A stretch of 64,000 nucleotides of DNA from NCBI GenBank assembly GCA_947069175.1, contig CAMTDV010001633.1:57766102-57830101 (forward strand), written 5' to 3'. The notes below the pieces were generated by a model. It made no database searches, was not told the DNA's origin, and saw only the letters and a list, made by a program, of their open reading frames with translations. Below are positions 45,891-58,800 of the stretch, in pieces. Position 1 is the first letter of the stretch, and each line of letters begins with the position of its first letter. Origin of the DNA: Scalesia atractyloides (Eukaryota > Streptophyta > Magnoliopsida > Asterales > Asteraceae). The translations under genes and the position numbers were made by a program.

Positions 45891-48860
45891 AAGAAAAAAA
45901 TAGTGAAACGGAACACTTGTGTGGGGGATGTAGATTATATTCCAGATCCAGGTGAAGATTCAGGTGATGATTGTGAGGAAGATAACCAACAAGTTGGTAG
46001 AAGTATTGTAATACCCAGAAAGGTAATATGATAATTCAAACTTTGTGTATTTTATTTGTACAGAAATGTGATCTAATGAGAATAAATTTGTTTTAGCGAC
46101 ACCGTTCACAATATATTCCACCAACGTCCGTGAATAGAGTTGCTAATCTAACGAAACTATGTCGGGTGCTTGCTCCAAATGTCTCCCAAAAGGTTCCGTC
46201 TACTTCAAATGCAACAAAACCGAATAAAGAAGGACCAAAGAAAAGGATGATTCTTGTTGATAAGGATGATGATGAGGACGAGGAAATGTTTCAAGGTATT
46301 ATTTTGTTAATCTTAAAGTTTATTCAATTAAAAGTACCTTTTATATTGTTTACTCTTCTATGCTTTAAGAAGGTAATAAAGTGCATATGGAAGTAGATGG
46401 TGTTGATGAAGATGACGAGCATGGAGACATGGCAGATCACAACTATTCTGAAGATGAAGACAATGATCAAGAACAATTGCATGGCCATGAAAAAATTAAA
46501 GCAACAGGTTCTTATTAAACATAATTTTGTTCTCTTTCAATAGTATATATAAGTTTTTCGAAAGTCTAATGGTATATGCATTCCACCAAAGGTCCTACTA
46601 AAAACATAAAGCAAAATTATTCCCCCACTTCCGCACATCATCCCCCAAACTCATCTTCACTCGCTTTATCTTCACTTGCTTTAGATAGTTCGGCAACTTG
46701 GTGTCCAGTTGTTAGTCCAAAAGCTCACTATGATGTCTACACCGGCCATAGTTTGCAATTGTAAAAAATATTGACCTTTAACTTCAGCAACTCTTTATCT
46801 ATATAACTAAATCACCATTGTTGTTGTGACTTCGTGAAGATGATAATACATATAATGCTTTTTTACTTGTCTTATTTTTTCAAAACTTGTTTAGGTGCTC
46901 CCAAAAAGGTTAGAGGTCATACCCAAAAAGCTGAAATATGGAAAATGAATACTACTGAAAGAATAGTTGTCACATGACTTTGGACAACTAGTGGGGGAAG
47001 AAGGCAAACAACTTGTTCAGTATCTTGGGACACTTGTGAGGATGGCTGATCATGTATCAATTGCGTATTCTGACTGAAGAAAAGTTCCCATGAAAAGTAA
47101 AGAGGATATGTATTCACTTGTTAAGGCATGTCTTTTATCAAACTTGATATGCATCCATTCATTATGGTAAAAGGTATACGCTAATATATATGTATTTTTT
47201 TGTAGTCCAAATTTGCTATTCATCCAGACGAAACAAGTCAGATTAAAGAATGGATATTCCAAAACATGGGAAAAATGGAGAACGTGGAAAGGTTTATTAA
47301 AGTCACGTGGATATGATCCAAGCCTTACTATTGATGAAATTGTGACGTAACAAACTAATAATGACGATAGAGTGAATCCAACTCACTTTAAAGAACTTGT
47401 TACTCGTTGGTTCACTCTGAAATTTCAAGTAACAATTATATGTAAATTTGATTTCTTCTGAAATAGATATAATTTTGTAAGTAGACGAAATACATCCTAT
47501 TATATGTTAAATTACCATTTATTATAGAGTACATGTGCTGCAAAACGATCGAGCCGCCCAAAGATGAAGGAGCCTCATGTAACTGGGACAAAGTCATTTG
47601 CTAGACTTGCTCATGAAGTGATATTATTCTAGTTATTTTGACATATTACTGTAATTTTAGTTTTTCATTTCCCTTACTAACCATTAAGCATAAATTATAG
47701 GAAACGAAGAACGACGGTGTATACCCAACCTGAGGAGAAATGTATATAAAAACCCAGATGGAAGTTTTGTTGATGATAAAGCAGCTAACATTGTGGTAAT
47801 GTGTTTTTTATGCATTAAAATATTTTTACATATCATGTGTGTGTTCACTTTTTTATAAGCTTACCTATATTATTATGTATTTAGGCTTCACTAAAAGCTA
47901 TTGCAAGTGACTCTACAAGCACACCCATAGATTCGCATGATTTTACAAATGATGATACTCAAAAGTTAAAGGCCCGGAGAAAAGAGGGTATGTTCGATTA
48001 GTTGGAAGGATGCCAGCCACAAAAAGTAATGGCGATTCTTCGACGAATTCACATACTATTCCTCAGCTACAAAGTGCTTTCCATGTTATGATGAACATTA
48101 TCCAAGAACGTATCCCCGATTCAAATTTGTCTACAATTCTTAGCAATATGGATATTTACATACATGTACTACTATATGGTCTTTTACATATATATATCTT
48201 TGTATTAGCATTTATTTTCATTTAAACTTTTTAGGTCCCTCGCATTGGTTCTTTGGCTCCTAGCAACTCTTTATCTAGTAACGGATTATTATCTTTAAGA
48301 AGTGACAACATTGAGGACAAAAATGAAAACATGTGAAGCCTTGGAGATATAGAGATAACAAGATTAATGGATTGCTTCAAACTAAATTTTTTTAGAGTAT
48401 GATTCATACGGAAAGAACTTTTGACTTCTTTTGTAGACATTCATTTGTTGCTAACATTTAGAATATGTTTTGGATGTAACTTTTGGTTGAAGTTATGGTA
48501 TTATCATTTTTCTACATGTTTTCATTCTTATTTCTATTTTATATTCTAAATAAATAACAACTAAATAAATGAAATTAATCTGCTAAATGTTTGTAGTAAA
48601 ATTTTATTTTTGTGGTAAAAATCATGTGCCAATAAAAGTAGTATAGATATATTACTAAGAATAGTTTTTACTGGCATTGTGCCACAAAGTTTTTTTTATA
48701 CTGTGGCTAAAAGAAACGTGCCACTAAAAGTTAAAAAATTTATAGAGGCTAGTGACACTTTTTTTGTGTGCCACTCATTCCTTAAGGGGTCTTGGTGGCA
48801 CTTTTATGGATTTTTATGGGCACTTTTTGTATGTCACTAAATGACATTTTTTTTGTAGTG
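45891..48860 (+). mobile_element. CACTA (En/Spm) transposon, decayed, right end present
   Basis: The right terminus at 48844-48860 reads TTTTTTTTGTAGTG, the complement of CACTACAAAAAAAA. Subterminal GTGCCACTA-type repeats lie at 48625-48845 (for example 48718, 48769, 48800), as in CACTA elements. A decayed transposase-family gene lies inside. No left CACTACAA end with a matching 3-bp duplication (CTC expected) was found, so the left part is lost. Confidence 0.75.
45922..48336 (+). pseudogene. En/Spm-associated protein (Transposase_24/Ptta-like), decayed, with introns
   Basis: Readable exon pieces: VDYIPDPGEDSGDD..GRSIVIPRK before a GTAATATG donor (46023); RHRSQYIPPTSVNRVANLTK to an acidic stretch (46098-46295); APKKVRGHTQKAEIW (46898-46942); then in shifted frames QLVQYLGTLVRMADHVSIAY and KSKEDMYSLVK (47005-47123); FAIHPDETSQIKEWIF (47210-47260); GLLKSRGYDP; STCAAKRSSRPKMKEPHVTG (47527-47585); a QSAFHVMMNIIQERIP piece (48078-48122). 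The RGHTK..IW, QLV.YLGTLVR and ..CAA.R..RPK..E.HV.G order is that of the CACTA-borne second protein. Stops at about 46974, 47078 and 47348 show decay. Confidence 0.7.
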
Positions 48861-49310
48861 CTCTCTTCAAGATGTATGCTCCAATCATAAAGCTCTTCAC
48901 CTTGTGATACTAATGTTGTTGAAGTAGAATCCATATTTGCTGTAGTATAAATAACTATGAGGGAACAACTGATGTGGAGAAAACTAACTGTTACAAAAAC
49001 GACAGTCCGCATTTCACTCGTCCTCTTTATATGATTGTATACCTTGTTGGATGACTAGAAATTGACCCCTCTGCATCTTGGTGTTGCATTTTCAACTCCC
49101 TTAATTAGTTATATAGGTTTCAAAATCACCACAACAACTCTTCTAACAACATTCAGGCTAACTCCACAAATAATATACTTGACGGAGGGAGAGTAAGTTG
49201 AATTTCTTTATCACTTGAGCTCATGTTTGTGTGAGGATTGAAGGTAAAGAGAGAAGAGTTGGGAAGAGTTGAAGGGTGATTAAATGAGATAGGAATGTTG
49301 TATATATAGT
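48861..49310 (-). pseudogene. 5' part of an unidentified host gene with promoter, ends at the CACTA terminus
   Basis: On the minus strand a TATATATA box (49308-49301) is followed by a CT-rich leader (CTTCAACTCTTCCCAACTCT, CTCTCTTTACC) and an ATG at 49224-49222 opening MSSSDKEIQLTLPPSS. This closes after 23 codons at 49153, or may be spliced at a GTATAT inside it. Further downstream are a piece ELKMQHQDAEGSISSHPTR before a GTATAC (about 49110-49054) and a frame with a hydrophobic start MRTVVFVTVSFLHISC (from 49012), which runs into the CACTA end at 48860. The gene is not recognised. The promoter-like layout is the main evidence that it is a host gene. Confidence 0.4.
49301..49308 (-). promoter_or_regulatory. 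TATA box of the truncated host gene
   Basis: ACTATATATA on the minus strand, about 80 bases before the ATG at 49224, with a CT-rich leader between. It is about 205 bases from the stop codon of the neighbouring methyltransferase gene on the same strand, so the two genes would be in tandem. Confidence 0.45.
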
Positions 49311-49512
49311 GTGTTTCTTCTTTTATTAAAGTATAATTGTTTAAACATTAAGCTATTAAAATTTAGAAATACAGTTTGTCTAAAAAGATATAAAATTTTA
49401 CAAAGTGCTTTTTGGTGAATTATTCATGTACAACATGATATACAATTGTTACGAAGATGATATGAGCCATAGCCAACTTTATAATGAAGATTTTCCGGGT
49501 AGTTTGGGAAGT

Positions 49513-52500
49513 CTAGCTGGGCTTTCGAGCAGCTATCATAATAAATCGTCCATTCCTAACATATGTATAATCGACCAATCCACAAGTTGTACACAAGTCT
49601 TTTAGTTCATGCTTAGACAGGTACATATTGCTCCCTGATATCCGCCTAAAATTCTGCGAGTACAAAATAAAGCATTTACTCCTAATAACTTATTTTTTTC
49701 CTGATTCCGTTGCGTGGGCCGGCAAAATTATAAGAAATACTTTTTGATGTGTTTAAAAACGGGTTAAGCCATTTTGGGTAGACCAAAAACACTTGTCTCT
49801 TTTTAGAAACTTGTAATTTATGGTTAATGTTTAATGCCAAATTTGGAAACACTATGCACTTCTGATGAATTTGCACAAAAGTCTATGAACTATATTTTCG
49901 CATGGTGAACTTCTTAAACTTATAAATAGGGCTGTTCATAAAGCTCGTGGCTCGCAGCTCGGCTTGTACCTCGCTCGAAAGAAGCTCGATAAAAAATTAG
50001 CTAAAAACACTTAATCTGACATGATGTGAACCGAGTTGGCTCATTTTGTAATCGCGCCGAGCTCGGGCCAACCTCGGCTCGGCTCATTGGCTCGTTCTTA
50101 GGCTTGTTTAACTCCGAGCTAAAGCTCAAGCCGAGTCGAGCGCCCTCAATTAATTTCGAGCTTGAGCTCGAGCCCACCCTGTCTCGACTAAGCTCAACTC
50201 GTTTACAGCCCTACAGTTATACAAGAAGGGTTCAACGTTCACAATTCGGTTTTGTCGCTTTTTAGGTTATACTGTGAGTAATTGGTCCAAATGTTGAAAA
50301 TATCATTTATAGAAGCTTTGGGACTTAATCATGTAAACATTGACATATGTATTGGTTTTTATAAGTTTAGGGACTAATTTACGTATATGCTTTTACTTGT
50401 GAGTCTTTATACATCTATGTGAATTCAGCAAATTCAATAGATTTCTAAACATTTGCTGATAATTAATGACCTAAAATTAATATTATTACCCTAAATTTAA
50501 ATGACAATGATATAATTGCGTACAATAGGAATTTTCAAGAACTCACTTCTCTATTTGACGCATGCCTTTTTAACTATTCTTACTATTTGCCTCATATGAG
50601 ACCATACCAACCACCTAATTTGACTCGTAAATGAGTCAAAATTACCACGTGTGTATAAATCATCACTTAGAGCATTCACGCTAGGTTCTATATGTTCATC
50701 TCTATACCTTAACTAAGAAAAACACATGTAACACTAAATTTTGTTCATCTTTTAAAAACTCTCACATCTCATTACCCTTATCTATTTGTATCCGGTTAAA
50801 CACTACTTTTAATTGTTTATTACTTTTCTCTTTTTTCCACTCAAAAATATGTGAGGAATAAATATAGGGAATAACTAGTCAATTTGTATATTTAGAGTCA
50901 TTGTAGCTTCCCTAAAATTGCTTGTCGTTTTAAGGATCCATATGAAGTGGTAGTTTAGCTGATTTCCCTAAATATGTCCCTACAATGTAGAGATAGGGTG
51001 TAAATGTTGTTGCTGATGAGGATGCTCTTATTAGTTTTCATTTTATCATTTTCATAATGTTATTAGTATTTTGGGGTGGGGTAGAGGAAGATTAAGATGA
51101 AGGCCTACCTTTCGTACAAGCGATAAAAATGGGAGAAATGAAAATGGGCCATCTATAATGTACGTGGTAGCAACAAAAACCCCTCCAGGTCGAAGAATTC
51201 GGCTTATTTCAGCTACCTGTTACACACCATATTGTGAATTATGTGAAAAATACTTAACTCAAATACAACAATAAACAAGATATGTGTTGAATGGATTTAA
51301 AGTCGCAAAAATGTACTTCTAATCCATAAGAGCTCCTAAATCATTTTATCCAGATATTGGATTCTTGCTGATTTTTGTAATCATATTTGATATACCAGTA
51401 ATTTATAAATGTGTTTGTGACAAAAAAAAAAGTAACTAATGTTTACATATATAAAAAAAAACTAAATGTAACATTTGGGTCGACATACACATTAGAAGAT
51501 TCTATTTGACAATTTATGAAATGCCTAAAATACCCTTAAAAAGTAACTAATGATCACATATAAAAAATAAACCGTAACAACTGGCTTGACATGCACTTTA
51601 GGAGATTAGTTGACATTTTTTTGAATGCCTAAGATTTTTATGGTACACAGCAATACCACCTGATTTCTCTAACTCAATAGACATATAGGTATCTTGAAAT
51701 TTTCCAATACTATTACTTTAGGTAACCAACTTTTTCGTCATTTTAAGAGGATAATAACCACCTACGCAAGGGTTTAATTTTGATACACGAAAATGTGAAA
51801 CCCCAATAACAGGCCAACAATAATATTGCGTTAGCAACTTTTAACAATACCAAAAACCTGGGTTGTAGCTTGGTTGTAAGAGGCAAAAGCCTCTTTAGAG
51901 AAGACTCTAGTTTAAAGTTGGGCAAAGTAGTTTAGGAAAAAAAATCTATAGTTTATTAGCCATCCAAAAAACAAAACAAAAGGCCATTTATCTAATGTAA
52001 TTAACTAAACTAATAAATTTTAAAAATTTTGATGGGTTTTTCATGTTGGTTAATACAAAAATCAGACGAAAGTTGGTTACCTTTTAAGGCAATCAAGCTG
52101 TATAGGAAACTAAGGAATATCACATGGTGCCGTGGTAAGGTGGAAATAAGTAATATAAGAAGTCGATAAACAAAAATCGCACTGACGTGAAAAAAGGAAT
52201 TATGTATTTACAAAATACTTACACCTGCGGATGGTGAGGGCCAACAATGAAGAGCTGCACCAGCGTGCACAACATCAATAGAACTTGAAGCGAATGGAAG
52301 CCTTGCAATATCAGCTCTAACCAATATTAAGTTCCTAGAAATACATGATTACATGAGATTCATCTTAATTTATAGATATAATAGTTTCAAGTTATTTGCT
52401 TATGTAAGGTGACCGGTCAAATAAGTAAAATCAAAAAATAATATAGCTTACAAACGTGTCAAACATATGTCAAAATTCACCCAAAGAGTATTTTTAACAC

Positions 52501-55500
52501 ATATAACCTTCTAAAATAATCAAATAAAAATTTGTTATACCTAGGATTATAAGCTTGTAATTGTATTCGACGCACTAGTTATTAGTATTCAGGTAACCCC
52601 ACTATTAAAAAATCAAAACAAAAAAAAACAATTTAACATAGTACCAACCCGCCTATTTTACCACCACTAATGAGAAATGATGAGTGTTATTCAGATAGAG
52701 AAGTTAGCTATAGAAACTGAAATAAATATATGTAAATCTGTAATTTACTCTTGGGATATGTTTCACTCCTACATGATGAAGGTGTAACACTACAAATAAG
52801 AGTTTTGACTTGTTACCAACCCGCCCATTTTACCACCTCTGATGAGAAATGATGAGTGTTAGTCTATTAGAGAAGTTAGTTGTAGAAACTAAAATGTGTG
52901 GGTCTTCGGAGGGTAAAAGTGAAAGTGCACTAATTTTAATGTTATTTTACTAATTTCGTGAAAATAACGTTAAAAAGAGAGGGACGGTTAATCATGCATC
53001 ATGTGGTGGCGCTGATAGCCGAAAGACAAGGGGGTACATGCACTAATCGGTTTTTTTTCCCAATTGCCAAGTGTTATGTGCCTTATGTCCAAGGCTTGAT
53101 GCAAAACTACTATCGAGCCAGGGGTCTCATTGGATACAACCTCTCTATTTCTACGGGGTAGAGGTAAGGTAACCTACATCTTACCCTCCTCAGACCCTAC
53201 ATTGCTTTGCTATAGGTGGGATTTACCGAGTATGATGATGATGAGTTGTAGAAACTAAAATAAATATATGTAAATTAGCAATGTACTCTTGAGATATGTT
53301 TCGCTCCTGCTTGATGAAGTCGTAGCACTGCTTTAACATGGTCTCCGAAAAATCTAGCGCAATAACAAGCGAAAATAGCTCGCTTTTCGCAAAAATCCTA
53401 GAGAATATCCCACTAGCACAACTAGCATCAATAATTCTTCCTCCGGTGACCGGATTAAGATAATTCTTCATCATTTCAAACTGCAATTAACTATCAAAAG
53501 GTTAGATAAAGTTAGATCGTGGTTTATATTTTCCACCTCGTGATAAATTATGATTATTGATTTAAGTTAAAACTTTCATGTGATAAATATTGAGATGGTA
53601 AAATGGACATGTTGTGTAACAGGTTGTTTGAGTAATCTAGTAGTTTTTGTACGTGTCGGTTGAACCTAATTACTTTTTCTACATTCTAATTCTTTAACAA
53701 TTGATTAGTGAGCAAGATACTACTTCAATAAAACGATTTAGGAGGTATTGTGCATAAAAAGACACCTTGAACGACTTTGACTTGTTTGACCGGTTAAACA
53801 CATTTGACAAAATTGCTTTTTAAACTAAAAAATCTTTTATTTTAGAGTTAGAATAGAAATATAGCATAACCTAAATATACATTCAAAATAGCCCACTCAT
53901 TCGTTTACCTCCTTCTCTGGGCCCGGGAAACCAGCCCAAAGTGTAAAACCTTGTCGCCACCCTCTTTCGTACAGGAATGATGCTAAAGGCAACCTAAATC
54001 AGCAAAAACATGATGTTCATAGTCAGATAAGGAACCATAAGTAGGTGTCATTGGATTACTAAAGGCAACACTTAAGTTACTGAATATGAATTATTATCGC
54101 CCAACGAGTTACAGTTCGGATTATTAAAATTTAATTCATAATATTAGAATGTATTAACCTTTACATGCAAAAAGTTGGTGCCATTAGGTGTCCATATGCA
54201 TGTAACTATCTCTTCCACAAAATTCCTTGTAAAAATTCACCCTCATTTAGGTGTAACTAGGTGTATAGACAAGCTGAGCTTGAGCTTAGGTCGTGTTTAA
54301 CTTATGAGGGCTCTAGCATGCTCGACTCTATTTAAGCTTTATTTTCAAAGTTCAAGCTCGGCTCAGTTATTATTCATTAATTATTTTATATCCATTTATA
54401 GTTATTTTTATATATTTTTATAATTGCAATATTTTATGTTAATATATATATATATATATAGAGGCCGGTTAATGTACAATTGGGCTTAACGTATGCTACG
54501 TACGTGAGGCTTTTTCAACGTGTGATTTCATGTTTTCCCATGCGATTTCATCATCTACACACCTCTCATGCGAAATAGTTTACCCCATGCGATTTCATTG
54601 CATGTGTACCAACATGCGATTTTGCAAATTCCATACACGCACTTTTTTATAACATGCGAATTCTCTTCGCTTACAATCGTATGATAAGCCCTATTGTACG
54701 TTACACTTTTTTGTATCTATATATATATATATAGGGCGAGGTTATTGTACAAAAGGGGTTTTATATGAGAATGGTAAGAAGTGTTTTAGACCATTAGATT
54801 TAGATTTTAATGGTTGAGATCAATAATGGCAAATTTGTAAATTGTGTTATATAAATTCTGGAAATAGAAAAATGTTTAAGGTTATAAGAGTAATTGGTTG
54901 TGTTTTAAAAAAAGAAATGACACTCTCTCTCATCAATCAAATAGCCACATTTATGTTCTCTTTTCATTCTTTTCCATGAAATCAATCAATAGTGACATTC
55001 AAGTTCTCTCTCCAATATCTTCCATGGAATTTGAAAATAATAATGCATGAATCATCAATAAATGGGGTTTAACATCGAGATTCTCTATATGTTTGTATAT
55101 AAATATAAAACACCTTGTATAACAGCATAATGATAATGATATATGCAACATAGAGACGGATAAAACACCATGACTTGAATATAAAACACTATGCAACATA
55201 AAGAAGGATAAACACTATGAATTGAATATAAAACACCAAAACAAAATCAAACAGTTTCTACTAGTTTATGAATAAAACACCATACAAAAAACATCTTTTG
55301 GGAACACAAGTTGCAAAACACCAAAAATTGAACTAAGCCTTTTATTACAACATCGTAGGTTGTAAAACACCATACTAAAAAACATCTTCTAGAAACACAG
55401 CTTATAAAACACCATACTAAGAGCTTCTTCTGGAAACACATGTTATAAAACACCGTAAATAGAACTAAGTCTATTAAAACAATGTAGGTTGTAACACACC

Positions 55501-55800
55501 ATATTAAAAACATATTCTGGAATGCATGTTATAAAACACCATCCTAACAAAAATTAGGAACACTGAAGGTGGATATAGTCGTCGTTGATGTGAATCAGTT
55601 ATTTTATATTAAACATAATTAAGAAAATTCCATTTCCTAAAATAACTAAAAAATGGTTATAGAAAGATTTTTATCATTAAATTGAATTTCAAACAAAATT
55701 ACCTTATTATCCCTAATCTTTAATTTTAATCATTGCCACGTGTCATGTCCTGGTTCCTTCTCACCTTTCTCACAAAATTCATCATTTTTACAAGATCCTT

Positions 55801-55847
<47 letters not shown>

Positions 55848-58800
55848 ATTTAGTTATTTCTATCATAATTTTATATATAACATCGAGTTTGTTATTTATA
55901 TAATTTTAATATAATATAGTAAATATATATTTACATAATAATATATGTTATATATAAAATTATAATAGAAATAACTATATTATATGTATATATATATATA
56001 TAGATATATATAATTTAGTTATTTCTATCATAATTTTATGTATAACATATATTATTATGTAAATATATATTTACAAAATTATATTAATATTATATAAATA
56101 ACAAACTCGTTTAGACTCACGTTCGTTAAACGAGCTTACTTTTAGGCTCGTACCTAACTTGGTTTTAGGTTGGCTCAGTTTAAACTGTTAACGAGTTAAT
56201 CTTGAGTAGCTCGCGAACAGATCATCTCATTTAAACCGAAGTGTACACACCACAAAGTTGCATGTAATAAGAAACTCAGGTAGTATAAATTAGGATACCT
56301 GAAAACCTCAGAAGAAGCTGGCATATATCCATCATTTTTCTTGGTGCCACTAGTTAGTGTTAAATCAAGATGTGTTTCATTACCACTGTAAGCCTTTTTA
56401 CAGGTGCTGCATTCTAAAATAAACCTAGGGGTAGAATCTCTGCAGCATATTAATGAAGAAATTTATTAACAAAACATCAAATTTGAATGTAAGAAAACTG
56501 AAACAAATAGAATAATTAGAAAATTGACTGATAAAAATGATCTATATTCTATTCAAGATAATAAAACTTACACTGAGAAAACTGGATCAGCATCCCATAT
56601 TAACATGTCATAACAAATGGGGCAAGCAAGTACTTGCTTCTTTGCTTCATTTTCATTTGAATTAGTTCTCTGCATAAAGAGTAAAGTTTATAGAATTGTT
56701 CAATTAGGCATTAAATTGGAGTTTACGGAGCGGCTTGACTGTAAAAAATAAGCTGAAACTTGAAGCCTCCGATTATTGGGATCATACATTCATACTTCAT
56801 TTTCAGAGTTATTTTCTAATGAATCTCACTTTCAAACCTTGGAAATTTACAACAGAATGACAGGTAAACGGGCATCAAGTTGCGCCGCAACCTCCTTTTG
56901 AATAACAAAACCGATCATACTGAATACAAAACTATGGTTGAGTTTTAGGTTTCGACAATGGTAGCAAATAAGCAATATAATTTTCCAGTGGAATTTGTTC
57001 CTTCAAAATCAAATCGACTAACATATACTATCAAAATTAAATCAAACTTTGTTATAAATTGTACTATTTTTTAACTGATGTGTGTGTTAGGGATATATTT
57101 TGCATGTTATATGTAGGACGTGTAATAGAAAATTTTTGAATGACACAAATGTTTTTTGCTACGATTAAGATCATTGATTCTATTAAAAATAAAATGACCC
57201 CGGTTGCATGAAAAAATATACTTTTTTTACTAAAGAAAAAAGTTATATTGTGTTTTACCTAATAAAAATATTGTGGCTTATTAATTAGGCGCAATTACTT
57301 AATTTAGTGAATTCCATCTAATATATAGACTATTTTAAACCATTAAAGGCGTATGTCTTATTTTAATGTTTTTAACCCAATAACCAATTAATGGGTAATA
57401 AATTCCTATTGTTTAAACTAAATATAAAAAACCGCATAATTCAACCTAAATCGTCACAATCACTGATAGGTAAACAACAGTAAGCCGTAAACAGAAGGTA
57501 GGGACGAATAAACAAAAGTCAAGTAATGGGTACGGTCAACTTTAAGTTTCTGATCAAAGAGTGGAGTAATGGATGATTAAGCATAACTAAAAGATAGTTT
57601 CTAATAGTTCTTTAAGCTATAATTTTGAAATTAGACATGATTACAGTTGCAATTAAGTGTATTTATGTAATTATAAACCTGATTAAAATTGAAATTAGAT
57701 GTGTAATTTGTTTATGTGACTACAGACATCATTATACTATTAGGTTTTGGTTGTTGATTTTAGTGACACCTTGTAAGATTTCAAAATTTGTTGTAATTGA
57801 CTTGTTTAGAGGTTCTTGAAACGAAGTCTAAAGAAGAACTCAACAGCCATTGATTCTATATCTTTAACCTTTGATTTAGACTTCATTTCAATAATATCTT
57901 AGTAGGAGTGTGTTCACAGTCCGGCTTGGACGATAATAGGTTACATTGTGAGCAAAAACGTTAGTAACAATTTTTTCATCATTGAAAATTGACGTTGAAC
58001 TGTTGAAAACATTAAAAAAACGAATCAAGCAAAACAGAACCGTTACTAACGTTTGGTTTCAAGATTTGAGTTTATAGTTTTTTTGTAAACAAAATCGGAG
58101 GGTGGGAGGATAAAATATAAAAAAAACATATTGAAGTAATCAAGTTAAATATGAAATAATATTTAGGAACAAAAGCCAAAAAGCTTTTAATCAGACCATA
58201 ATTAATTTTGTTAATTCTTTAAAAATATGCACATCATATTGTGTATTGGTATGATATAATTATAGCTTTATTTTAATTAAACCTGATATAAAATATAGAT
58301 ATTTAAATATGTGGATAATGAAATATAAAAAGACTAAAATATGTATCGAACCTTGCGGTCCTGTCCGATTTTTTACAGGCATGTGACCCATTTTGGTTTA
58401 TACCAAATTATTTGTTAAGAGTACATTTTTCAAACCGACCAAATGAAAGTTAATGAGGGAAACCGTCTGCAAAACCAAACCAATGAATGGTTTTGACGGT
58501 TTCATAGTTTGAAACCGAACCTAAACACCCCTTCCTTATAGGATTATCAACACTTCTTTTTTTAGGGATAGTGTACCTTTATTATGTTTGTGGCTTACTG
58601 AAAGTTAAAGAGAGAAATCGTCCACAAAACCAAACTGATGACTAGTTTTGACGGTTTCATGGTTTGAAACTGAACTGTGAACATTCCTTCCTTACAGGAT
58701 TATCAACACTTGTTTCTTTTTTAAGGACAATGTATCTTTATTATGTTTTTGGCTTTTACTATGTGACCCGATCTGACACGACATGAAAATATCGATGGTC

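Larger units (their letters stand above)
54250..56240. repeat. GAGCTCG-type repeat region split by TA-flanked elements, in intron 3
   Basis: The left edge (54258-54370: CAAGCTGAGCTTGAGCTTAGG, AGTTCAAGCTCGGCTCAG) and right edge (56100-56220: CTCGTTTAGACTCACGTTCG, AACGAGCTTACTTTTAGGCTCG, GAGTAGCTCGCGAACAG) are the two halves of a repeat of the same general type as 49927-50213. Between them lie two or more TA-flanked elements and inverted AT-rich segments. All of this is inside intron 3 (53994-56298). Confidence 0.55.

Noticed and set aside
49405..49605. Plus-strand frame of 66 codons
   Set aside because: It is antisense to exon 8 of the methyltransferase gene, which reads cleanly to its stop on the minus strand.
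53223..53486. Single-exon reading of the methyltransferase piece ending in a His-rich tail
   Set aside because: The frame past 53287 runs through the splice donor into the SINE. The spliced model joins to exon 6 and matches the family.
55247..55513. Minus-strand frame of 88 codons rich in Cys, Phe and Val
   Set aside because: It arises from the repeated ATGGTGTTTTAT complement motif in a TA-flanked element.
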